From JAWKUK01 sp041398605 (GTDB taxonomy: Bacteria; Planctomycetota; UBA1135; GCA-002686595): 64,000 bases of DNA. Below the pieces are notes generated by a model. That model searched no databases. It was not told the DNA's origin and saw only the letters and a program-made list of their open reading frames with translations. The DNA lies in the NCBI GenBank assembly GCA_041398605.1, contig JAWKUK010000004.1, forward strand, positions 434,001-498,000, written 5' to 3'. The position numbers and the translations under genes were made by a program. Positions 54,294 through 61,858 of the stretch are shown piece after piece (the stretch's first letter is position 1; each line of letters starts with the position of its first letter).

Positions 54294-55196
54294 ATGACAG
54301 AGAGCGTGACCGGTGTGCGCCGCAAGATCGCCAGCTGTAGAGACCTGCAGGCGGTCGTCCGTACCATGAAGGCGCTGTCCGCGTCGAGCATCGGCCAGTA
54401 CGAGCGCTCGGTGCTGGCGCTTGGCGAATATGCGCAGACGGTAGAGCTCGGTTTGCGTACGTGCCTGACACAGCTCGGGCCATTGGCCTCGCGCGCGGCA
54501 ATGAGTGGCGCCGACGGTCCGAGGAGCGTCGGCGCGATCGTCTTTGGCTCAGATCAAGGGCTGGTTGGCCGATTCAACGAAGTGGTCGTCGAGCACGCGG
54601 TGCAGACCCTCGCATCGTGGCCGGGCGGCGCGCGCGTGTGGGTCGTCGGCGAGCGCGCCCACGCGCGCCTCCTCGAGGCAGGCCTGGCCTTGGAGGACTG
54701 CATGGCAGTGCCGAGCTCCATCCAAGCCGTGGCGCCATTGGCGCGCCAGCTCTTGTTGCAGAGCGAGGCTTCGCACGAGCGAGGTGAGTTGACGGAACTG
54801 CACTTGTTCTACAATCGACCTGGCTCCGGCTCAGGCTACGCGCCAGTGAATCTCCGGCTGCTCCCGCTCGACGAGCGCTGGGTGCGTCACCTCATGGAGA
54901 TTCCCTGGCCGACGAAGCGCCTCGCCCAGGTGCTCGGCGATCCCTTGGCCAACCTGCGGGCGTTCCTGCACGAGTCCTTGTTCCTCTCGGTCTTTCGCGC
55001 TTGCGCGGAGTCTCTCGCGAGCGAGAACGCGAGCCGCTTGGCGGCGATGCAGCGCGCCGACCAGAACATCGATGGGCTGCTCGAGCAGCTGCAGGTCGCG
55101 TTCCATCGCATGCGCCAGAGTGGCATCGACGAGGAGCTATACGACGTCGTTTCGGGCTTCGAAGCGCTGAAGGGCGAGGTCATGTCGGGCGCGTAG
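54294..55196 (+). CDS. atpG: N-type F-ATPase gamma subunit
   Basis: 300 residues. The rotating central shaft of F1. The N-terminal helix (VRRKIASCRDLQAVVRTMKA), the middle Rossmann-like domain (GAIVFGSDQGLVGRFNEVV) and the C-terminal helix (ENASRLAAMQRADQNIDGLL) match gamma subunits, although the usual final I-T-x-E-[IL]-x-E pattern is divergent (QSGIDEELYDVVSGFEAL), as in N-ATPases. Last gene of the operon; no separate atpH (delta) gene is present, consistent with the delta-like domain being part of AtpF. Confidence 0.9.
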   Translation: MTESVTGVRRKIASCRDLQAVVRTMKALSASSIGQYERSVLALGEYAQTVELGLRTCLTQLGPLASRAAMSGADGPRSVGAIVFGSDQGLVGRFNEVVVEHAVQTLASWPGGARVWVVGERAHARLLEAGLALEDCMAVPSSIQAVAPLARQLLLQSEASHERGELTELHLFYNRPGSGSGYAPVNLRLLPLDERWVRHLMEIPWPTKRLAQVLGDPLANLRAFLHESLFLSVFRACAESLASENASRLAAMQRADQNIDGLLEQLQVAFHRMRQSGIDEELYDVVSGFEALKGEVMSGA

Positions 55197-55221
55197 GGCC
55201 GGAGTCGCGAGGATGCCTGCG

Positions 55222-55241
55222 GCCGCTGTGCGCAGCGCGGC
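55222..55241. terminator. Possible hairpin after the N-ATPase operon
   Basis: GCCGC (55222-55226) pairs with GCGGC (55237-55241) between the atpG stop and the end of the converging minus-strand gene. The stem is short and there is no T-run, so this is weak evidence supported by position only. Confidence 0.25.
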
Positions 55242-56999
55242 TCACCCGGAGTGCCGCAAGAGCGCCGTGAAGAAGCCTGGGAAGTAGCGCTGCTCCACCT
55301 CGAGCACGTGGCGCGCGCGGTCTGCGTAGCCGAGCTCCTGCGCATACAGCGCGTCGAGGTCACCGGGGAGCGGTTGGAAGCGGTTGATCGAGGTGCTCTC
55401 GAGCTCGAAGGGCGTGCCTGCGACCCATTGCATGACCTCACGCAACGTGTGCTGGGTCTCGTGCGGGTGCAGCACTTGGTCCCTGAACCAGGAGTCGAGC
55501 AAGCGCTCGTCTCGTTGGCGCGCGTGATCGAGCTTGCCGTACTCGGCGGCTGCGGCGGCCGGCCCCTCGGACTCGAGCAGCCCGCGCAGCTTGCTCAGGA
55601 AGACGCGCCGGCCCGGCTCGTGGTAGAGCCCCAAGTAGACGCGCCCGCCCGGCCGTGCGCACCCAAGCACCTTGCGCAGCGCACCTGCGGTATCGCCGGT
55701 GTGGTGCAGCACGCCCAGAGTCACGACGAGGTCGAAGGGCGCCTCAGCCGCATAGTCAAACAGGTCGCGTTCGACGAAGCGGACGCGGTCGGATTGTTGT
55801 AGATGCTGGGCCAAAGCGCGGGCCCGGTCGAGGGCCTGGGGGCAGAAGTCAACCGCCTCGACCTCGACCCCGTAGTGCAGCCCGAGCGTGTTGGCCAGCC
55901 AGCCTGCGCCACAGCCGACCTCGAGCACGCGCCGGACCTGACCTCCTCGAAGCAATGCGTGCAAGTCCGGGTAGGCGCCCTCGATCACGTTGGCGCGGAC
56001 TGACGCTGCGGCCCCATCGAGGTCCCCGTAGAAGTTGAACGGCAGCTCCGAGTAGAAGTCACGCACGAGCTCACCGACACGCTGGCGGACGTCTGCAGGG
56101 GCGCGCTCGTCGGGCGGCGCGACGCCGAGGAGCGCCCCCGCGACGTACTCGCCGAGCGCGGCGTGGGCGACGGCATCGAAGTGGTCGCCGTCCTCCGAGG
56201 TGGCGGAGGCCGGCGACACCGTGCGCAGGGTCGCGCCCAAGAGGAAGTCGCGCCGCACGAGCGCCGCCAGCGGCCCGAGGAGCGGGTGCTCGGTGACTTC
56301 GGCGAGGTCGTAGAAGCGGCCGTCGCGATGCACGGCGACGGCCTTGACGCCCCACAGGTCGAGGGTGTGTTGCACGAGCAAGATTTCGCGCAGGGTCGCG
56401 AGCAGGCACTGCTCGCGGCTGCTGGAGTCGAGCCAATGCCGCCCGCGACGCACCTGGTCTGCGAGCCGATCGCGGAGCCCTCGGTCATGAGTGACTTCGC
56501 TGACCGCGAGGTCGGCCTTGGGCATGCGGAGCCAGGGACCGATCAGGTAGCCCCGATCCACGGCGACGCCTTCGGTGCGCTCGAAGTCGGCGAAGTGGAT
56601 GAGCACGAGGTCGGGCTTTACGGCGCCGCACTGAGTGAGCACCATGCGCGCGATCGCAGCGTTGCTGGCGCCCGACTCGGCGAAGTTCATGTGGCAGACG
56701 TGCTCGGCGGCGATCCCGCGCGCCGCGGCCAAGCGGCAGACGACCTGGTGGGACCAGGTCTCTTCGAACTCGATCCCGACGCCGAACGCATCGCTCTCGC
56801 CGAAGGTGAAGACCGTGAAGGTCGCGTCGGGGTCGAACTCTGGCCCGCGAAACCCAAGGGTGTTGTACGCATAAGTACGCGTACCGGCCAGGTCGCGGTC
56901 ATGCACGCGCTCGACGTAAGCCGTACCCAACTTCATGCGACGCACTTCACGGTTGCCGCTGTACGGCTGAAGGGCGGAGGTTCGGTCTGAGGCTCCCAT
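55242..56999 (-). CDS. SGNH-like hydrolase fused to a class I methyltransferase
   Basis: 585 residues. The N-terminal ~300 residues resemble SGNH/GDSL esterases: the Ser block is FTFGESDAFG with S69 in GES, a Gly/Asn block follows (FAESGASNAA), and a DxxH block appears at D270-H273 (EDGDHFD). The C-terminal half is a SAM-dependent methyltransferase: motif I VLEVGCGAG (358-366), acidic VEAVDFCPQALDRAR, and VTLGVLHHTGD at motif IV. No signal peptide or membrane segment is seen. SGNH domains of this type often modify polysaccharides or lipids; substrate unknown. ATG 56999 keeps an N-terminal stretch (LQPYSGNRE) that appears family-like; ATG 56936 is an alternative. Confidence 0.7.
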   Translation of the reverse strand: MGASDRTSALQPYSGNREVRRMKLGTAYVERVHDRDLAGTRTYAYNTLGFRGPEFDPDATFTVFTFGESDAFGVGIEFEETWSHQVVCRLAAARGIAAEHVCHMNFAESGASNAAIARMVLTQCGAVKPDLVLIHFADFERTEGVAVDRGYLIGPWLRMPKADLAVSEVTHDRGLRDRLADQVRRGRHWLDSSSREQCLLATLREILLVQHTLDLWGVKAVAVHRDGRFYDLAEVTEHPLLGPLAALVRRDFLLGATLRTVSPASATSEDGDHFDAVAHAALGEYVAGALLGVAPPDERAPADVRQRVGELVRDFYSELPFNFYGDLDGAAASVRANVIEGAYPDLHALLRGGQVRRVLEVGCGAGWLANTLGLHYGVEVEAVDFCPQALDRARALAQHLQQSDRVRFVERDLFDYAAEAPFDLVVTLGVLHHTGDTAGALRKVLGCARPGGRVYLGLYHEPGRRVFLSKLRGLLESEGPAAAAAEYGKLDHARQRDERLLDSWFRDQVLHPHETQHTLREVMQWVAGTPFELESTSINRFQPLPGDLDALYAQELGYADRARHVLEVEQRYFPGFFTALLRHSG

Positions 57000-57301
57000 G
57001 GGGCGAGGTTGTCGTGAGCAGAGTGCGCTGGGTAGGTGTCAGGATCGTACCCGGGGCCGTACCTGCCCCTGGCAGCGGCGCCGGCCCGCCGGGCGTCGCG
57101 CCAGCCACATAGCGGGGCCACATAGCGGGGCCGCACAGCGGGGCCCCACAGCTTGGGCCCTCAAGGCGCTGAGTGGCGCTCGATGGATAGGTCCAGGTCT
57201 TCGTCGGCGAGCCCGACGCACGCGTCCGCGGGCACGCAGCCGACAGCTGGGGTCATGCGCGGGTCCGAGACGCGGCACCCCTGCGGGGCGCCGCTCGAAG
57301 C
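57000..57301. other. 302-bp intergenic region
   Basis: It lies between two minus-strand genes and holds no supportable gene. It contains the short tandem repeat described separately and presumably the promoter of the SGNH/methyltransferase gene, but no clear -35/-10 pair was found. Confidence 0.4.
57107..57160. repeat. Short G+C-rich tandem repeat
   Basis: Two perfect 13-bp copies of CACATAGCGGGGC (57107-57119, 57120-57132) are followed by two diverged copies containing CACAGCGGGGC and CACAGCTTGGGC, ending at about 57160. It lies in the intergenic region upstream of the SGNH/methyltransferase gene. It may be a slippage product or a protein-binding array. Confidence 0.7.
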
Positions 57302-57883
57302 TCACCCGCCTGAGACGATGGACACGCCAGGCCAGAGCCAACCAAACGCGCCGCCGGTCACGAGGCCATAGAGCAGGCCGTCAAACACGAACTTCGCGGT
57401 CGTGCCCCAGCTCTGCCCTTTCCAAATCGACTCCGGGATCGCCGCGAGGCCGTACGCCAAGAACGCTGTCGCGCCCGTGACCTGGAAGACCTTGAGGTAC
57501 TCCGCGCCCGGCGCCAGCGCGAGGCCTCCGATGTAAGCGACGACGACGCTGATGAGGATCGTATATGCAAACCACGTCCCAAGGAACTTGCCGATCTTCA
57601 TCTGCCCGTTCGGCAGGATCCGCATGAAGCCGACCGGACCGTCCAGGTACTTCGCCTTCATCTCGTCCGACCCCAGGTCCTTCATGTCCGCGCAGAACGG
57701 GAACATGTAGGAGCCAGGCCGCACGCCCCGCGCGCGCATCAGCGCCGCGAGCTCGTCCTCCCCCGGGACCTTGGTGTAGTCGCTCTTGTGGAGCGGCAAC
57801 ACCATGTGCAGGACCGAGCTGACGACGAAGACGAGGACCGCGGCGGCCAGAATCGGCTGCCAGAGTTCAGGGAGAGTGACCAT
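57302..57883 (-). CDS. Conserved-type membrane protein, unknown function
   Basis: 193 residues. About four hydrophobic segments: one at the N-terminus (PILAAAVLVFVVSSVLHMVL), one at about 100-125, one near 135-150 and one at the C-terminus. Between the first and second lies a soluble stretch with HKSDYTKVPGEDEL, RPGSYMFPFCADM and MRILPNGQMKIGKF. I recognise no characterised family. The regular layout and good coding character argue for a real gene. It is followed on the same strand, after 302 bp, by the SGNH/methyltransferase gene. Confidence 0.65.
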   Translation of the reverse strand: MVTLPELWQPILAAAVLVFVVSSVLHMVLPLHKSDYTKVPGEDELAALMRARGVRPGSYMFPFCADMKDLGSDEMKAKYLDGPVGFMRILPNGQMKIGKFLGTWFAYTILISVVVAYIGGLALAPGAEYLKVFQVTGATAFLAYGLAAIPESIWKGQSWGTTAKFVFDGLLYGLVTGGAFGWLWPGVSIVSGG

Positions 57884-58151
57884 GCGTGTGCCTCAGATGG
57901 GAGCAGTCTGTGTGGGCGGCGCGCGGGCGAGCCCCTCGTAGCGGGTGAGAGCCCAGCAGCGGGCGAGAGCCTAACCGCGACCGGCCGCGATCGGCCACCT
58001 CGCGCGCCGAGGGAGCCGCCCCTGCGTACGGGACTCGCCGAAGGCGGGTGTCACGCAACGGCCCCAGACCGCGGACCAAAGCGCGCGTGACAGGGACGCG
58101 GGCGGCCCGCGGCACTTGAGTGCGCTACCATCGAGGGGCAGCAAGGTCACG

Positions 58152-58799
58152 ATGCACGAGCGCAGGGACGACGAACGCAGCGAACACGAGCGAGGCCTGG
58201 CGCCCCGACCGGCGGGTGAATCGCGCCCGGACGCCGGTTCCGACGCGGCCCACCGCGGCCTGAGCTCCTCCGAAGCCCTCGCGCGCTGGGCGCCCCAGAT
58301 CGAGCGCTACCTACGGCGCCGCGCGCACCACGCGGTGCTGGCGCGGGAGTCCGCCGCGGACCTCGCGCAATCGGTCTGCCGCGAGGCGCTCGAACGGCTG
58401 CAGCGCGGCGCGCTCGAGTACCGCGGCGAGGCGGAGCTGAAGCAGTGGCTCTACGGCGCCGCAGACCTGAAGGTGAAGAACCGGCTCCGGTTCTACGGGG
58501 CGGCCAAGCGCGCGGACGAGGTCCACGGCGCCGTCGGCGCCGAAGCCACGGCGCCGGCCCTGGGCCCCACGCCTAGCGCCGACTACGCCAACGCCGAGTC
58601 TCGCGCGACCTTTGAGCGCGCGCTCGGCGCGCTCGACGAGCGCACGGAGCGCGCCGTGCGCATGTTCCACCTCGAAGGTCGCGACCACGCCGAGGTCGCG
58701 CGGGCCTTGGGCGTGAGCGACTCCCACTCGCGCACGCTGGTCGCGCGCGGCCTAGCGCGCCTCGCGCGTTTGCTGCGCGAAGCGCCGCCTGGCGGTTGA
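58152..58799 (+). CDS. ECF-like sigma-70 family RNA polymerase sigma factor
   Basis: 215 residues. A polar N-terminal ~40 residues precede a sigma region 2 (about 42-120: WAPQIERYLRRRAHH, SAADLAQSVCREALERL, ELKQWLYGAADLKVKNRLR) and a region 4 helix-turn-helix (about 152-210: ALDERTERAVRMFHLEGRDH, EVARALGVSDSHSRTLVARG). This is the two-domain layout of ECF-type factors. No anti-sigma gene is adjacent, as in several planctomycete ECF groups controlled by kinases or C-terminal extensions. ATG 58152 follows AAGG at about 6 bases; an upstream TTG (58116) is less likely. Confidence 0.8.
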   Translation: MHERRDDERSEHERGLAPRPAGESRPDAGSDAAHRGLSSSEALARWAPQIERYLRRRAHHAVLARESAADLAQSVCREALERLQRGALEYRGEAELKQWLYGAADLKVKNRLRFYGAAKRADEVHGAVGAEATAPALGPTPSADYANAESRATFERALGALDERTERAVRMFHLEGRDHAEVARALGVSDSHSRTLVARGLARLARLLREAPPGG

Positions 58800-58835
58800 G
58801 CCCAGGGCGCTCGCTCGCGCCGAACGCGCCCTCGA

Positions 58836-60131
58836 TCAGTGGAACGTCACCGCCATCGCGTTGGTGAAGTTGCTCGTCACCGTCGGGTTCGCGTCGCGGT
58901 ACCAACACTGGAAGCGCCAGGTCTCGCCAGCGACGATGGCGATCGTGCCCGTAGGTTGGGGGACGCTCGCGGGGTTCACCGTCACCGAGAAGAAGCCGTC
59001 GTTGCCCGTGAAGCCGACCTGCTGGTTGAAGCGACCGACCGTCCCGCCGAGGCACAGCGTGCCTTGGCTCGCGCCGGCGTTCGGGACATGGCCCGCGGTG
59101 CGCGAGCACAGGAAGTACCCCGTCGCGGCGAACGGCAGGTCCTGCGCACAGAGGCGCACGGCGCCATCTGCGAGCAGCGCGCTGCCGACGGCGCTGGTCG
59201 TACCGGGGCGCCCGGTGGAGTTCGGAACCGCGGGCCCGCACTCGTAGACGCCGAGCGGGATCGAGGGCACCTCATTGAAGTAGTACAGCACGAGGCTGCC
59301 CGCGAGCTGCTCGATCTGCCCTGTGCCCGAAGACCAACGGAAGAGCCCTGTGCCGGCGGAGAACACGATGTCGCCGTTCGCCACTCCGTGCACCCCGCGC
59401 ACGCTCCCTGCGTTCGGAACGCTCGTCGTATCGATGTACCGCACTTGGTTGCCCTGCGCGTCATACTCGTACACGCCATACGGCGGCAGCCCGCCGCCAG
59501 CGAGCACGTGCCCGTTCGCGAGGGCGTCGATCTCTCCGGGGGCATCGATCGTCGAGACGCCATTGGAGGTGACAAACGTCCCCGTGATCGCGCCGGTCAC
59601 GGGGTCGACCCACTGCAGCGAGTCGCTGTCTTCGATCGCGACCAGGAGCTGCGCTCCGAGCTGCGTGACGCCGTTCACCAGGCCAGGCATCGGGTGCAGC
59701 GCGACGAGCGCGCCCGCGGGCGTCAGTTGAACGAGGTAGTCCTGGACCGTGGCCGAGGGGTTCCCAGCGGCGACCCACACGGACCCGAACGCGACCGTGA
59801 TGCCACGCAAGCGATGCGGCGTCAGGTCGATCTCGCCGAGCTGCGTCGAGCCGAACGAGTTCCAACGTGTGATCCGACCGAGGACGTCGTCCGTGAACCA
59901 AAGCTCGCTGCCGACCAGCGCGCCCGCGTAGGGGCGGTTCGTCGGGAGGGCGCCCTCATCGAGGTCCATGAAGCCGGCCGCCTCGAGCGAGCCGTCCGCT
60001 GCCGAGAGCGAGGCGACGGTGCGCACGGTGCTGTCCGGCACGAGCACCGACTGCGCGGGCGCGGCTCCCGCCATGAGATAGACAGCGAGGGTGGCGACGG
60101 GAACGGTCGGCAGCGTGCGAGTGAGTTGCAT
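58836..60131 (-). CDS. Exported beta-propeller-like protein with shared C-terminal module
   Basis: 431 residues. A signal peptide (LPTVPVATLAVYLMAGAAPA, cleaved near residue 27) precedes repeated beta strands with WFTDDVLGRITRW, VYEYDAQGNQVRYID and FRWSSGTGQIEQL, suggesting a propeller. The last ~135 residues form the shared module: ECGPAVPNSTG, GYFLCSRTAG, LCLGGTVGRF, FQCWYRD, SNFTNA. Probably a surface or periplasmic protein. Function unknown. ATG 60131 is chosen for the signal peptide. It is divergent from the similarly built gene at 60389 across 257 bp. Confidence 0.75.
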   Translation of the reverse strand: MQLTRTLPTVPVATLAVYLMAGAAPAQSVLVPDSTVRTVASLSAADGSLEAAGFMDLDEGALPTNRPYAGALVGSELWFTDDVLGRITRWNSFGSTQLGEIDLTPHRLRGITVAFGSVWVAAGNPSATVQDYLVQLTPAGALVALHPMPGLVNGVTQLGAQLLVAIEDSDSLQWVDPVTGAITGTFVTSNGVSTIDAPGEIDALANGHVLAGGGLPPYGVYEYDAQGNQVRYIDTTSVPNAGSVRGVHGVANGDIVFSAGTGLFRWSSGTGQIEQLAGSLVLYYFNEVPSIPLGVYECGPAVPNSTGRPGTTSAVGSALLADGAVRLCAQDLPFAATGYFLCSRTAGHVPNAGASQGTLCLGGTVGRFNQQVGFTGNDGFFSVTVNPASVPQPTGTIAIVAGETWRFQCWYRDANPTVTSNFTNAMAVTFH

Positions 60132-60388
60132 CGGTGAAGGGATGTGAGAACGGGATGGGAGCGGCTTCAAAATCGAACCGAGCGCCCCTACGGGGCCGCC
60201 GGTGCCCCGCTGGAAAGGCGCCCCGCGCGAGGCGCGACGTACAAACCACGAAAAGACCGCGGAATGCCTCGCTAGGAGCGCTCGATGGCGTCGCCGAGGC
60301 CCGGGTTCGGCGTAGCCTGTCCCAGACCTCGAACGAGACGCGACAGCGAGTCGCGACCGAGGGACGTCCCGCCCGCGCCACCGCTGCT

Positions 60389-61546
60389 ATGAAGCTCCAC
60401 AACCTCGTCGCGACGACCTGCGTCGCCCTCTGCACTGCCGCCCACGCCCAGGACCGCTTGTACGTCCTCGACTCGTCGCCCCAAGCCACGGCGCAGCTCA
60501 TCGAGCTCGACCCGACGACCGCGACCCCCCTGGCGACCTACTCGATCACAGGCCACGAGGCGCTGTTCGGCGGCCTCGCGCGCGACGCCGCGGGCGACCT
60601 GTACTCGATCGACGGCTACAACGACCCGAACTCGGACCGCACGTTCCGCATCGACCCCAACTCCGGCGCCGGGACGGTGGTCGGCGACACCGGCTTCAAC
60701 TGGAACTTCCGCAGCGTCACGGTGAACCCCGTCGACGACCAGCTCTACGGCTGGACCGACAACCGCCTCTACCGGATCGACAAGGTGACCGGGATGGGGA
60801 CGCTCGCGGTCAATGTGACCGGCGCGGGCCTCGACCAGGGCACGGCGTTCGCGATCTCGGCGGCCGGCGTCGGGTACCTGACGGACATCGGCAACAACAG
60901 CCTCCTGCGCGTCGACCTCACGACCGGCGCCGCGACGCTGCTCGGCGACCTGAACATCGGCTCGCTCTGGTTCAACGACATCGACTTCGACGGCGCTGGG
61001 AACCTCTGGGGCGTGCACGAGACCGGCGGCATCTACCGCATCGATATCGCCGCCGCGACGGCGACGCTCGTGCACTCGACGCCCACCTACTCGGGCCTCG
61101 CCTTTGCGCGCGGCGGCATCGGCGCCTCCTATTGCGGTCCGGCGGTGGCCAACTCGACCGGCGTGCCCGCCGAGCTCGGCGCCAACGGCAGCGCGTTCGT
61201 CGCCATGAACTCGTTCACGCTCGAGGCCGAGCACCTGCCGCTCTCGACGTTCGGGTTCTTCCTCGCGAGCCGCACCATGGGCCTCACCGCGAACCCGGGC
61301 GGCAGCCAGGGGATCCTCTGCCTCGGCGGCGCCATCGGCCGGTTCATCGGTCCGGGCCAGATCCAGTCCTCGGGCGCGACGGGGCACATCGAGCTGTCCC
61401 CGAGCCTCGCAGCCCTGCCGACGCCGAACGGCCTCGTCCCGGCCGTCGCAGGGGACACGTGGCACTTCCAAGCCTGGTACAGGGACTCGGTGCAGGGCGC
61501 GGCGACGTCCAATTTCACCGACGGGCTCACTGTGACCTGGCAATGA
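60389..61546 (+). CDS. Exported beta-propeller-like protein with shared C-terminal module
   Basis: 385 residues. Signal peptide MKLHNLVATTCVALCTAAHA, cleaved before QDRLYVLD. The middle consists of repeated strands such as LFGGLARDAAGDLYSIDGYN, YRIDKVTG and WGVHETGGIYRID, suggesting a beta-propeller. The C-terminal ~135 residues are the shared module (YCGPAVANSTG, FFLASRTMG, LCLGGAIGRF, FQAWYRD, SNFTDG); the Cys of QCW is Ala here. Upstream codons in the same frame are not signal-like, so ATG 60389 is preferred. Its divergent neighbour has the same layout, so the two may be related by an old duplication. Confidence 0.75.
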   Translation: MKLHNLVATTCVALCTAAHAQDRLYVLDSSPQATAQLIELDPTTATPLATYSITGHEALFGGLARDAAGDLYSIDGYNDPNSDRTFRIDPNSGAGTVVGDTGFNWNFRSVTVNPVDDQLYGWTDNRLYRIDKVTGMGTLAVNVTGAGLDQGTAFAISAAGVGYLTDIGNNSLLRVDLTTGAATLLGDLNIGSLWFNDIDFDGAGNLWGVHETGGIYRIDIAAATATLVHSTPTYSGLAFARGGIGASYCGPAVANSTGVPAELGANGSAFVAMNSFTLEAEHLPLSTFGFFLASRTMGLTANPGGSQGILCLGGAIGRFIGPGQIQSSGATGHIELSPSLAALPTPNGLVPAVAGDTWHFQAWYRDSVQGAATSNFTDGLTVTWQ

Positions 61547-61606
61547 CGCGACCCCGCGTTCCCGGGCGTGTTACCTTTCCGGTGACCGCCAACGCGGACC
61601 TGCGCC

Positions 61607-61756
61607 ATGAGCGAACCGACCAAGAAACGTTCTGACTTCACCACCGCTGTCTACGTCGCGATCGGCGCCCTCGTGCTGCTGCTCGTCGGCCTGGGCGTCG
61701 CCGCCTACCTCGGGGGCTCTGGCGAGCCCCAGATGGTGTACGAAGGCTTCAACTGA
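61607..61756 (+). CDS. 49-residue single-pass membrane protein
   Basis: A short frame from ATG 61607 to TGA 61754-61756. The product has a charged N-terminus (MSEPTKKRSDF), one hydrophobic helix (VAIGALVLLLVGLGVAAYL, about residues 17-35) and a short acidic end (MVYEGFN). Codon use matches the neighbours and it fills the gap before the DUF1501 gene. A positive-inside topology puts the N-terminus in the cytoplasm. Function unknown; it may be a small partner of the following exported proteins. Confidence 0.6.
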   Translation: MSEPTKKRSDFTTAVYVAIGALVLLLVGLGVAAYLGGSGEPQMVYEGFN

Positions 61757-61858
61757 GCGCGCTTCATTGACGGGGGCGCAGCAGAGGCAGCGCGCGATCG
61801 TGGGGTAGCGCCTATGCTGGGGCAGAGCGGCGTGTCCCAGCTTGCGCCGCCCCCAACG

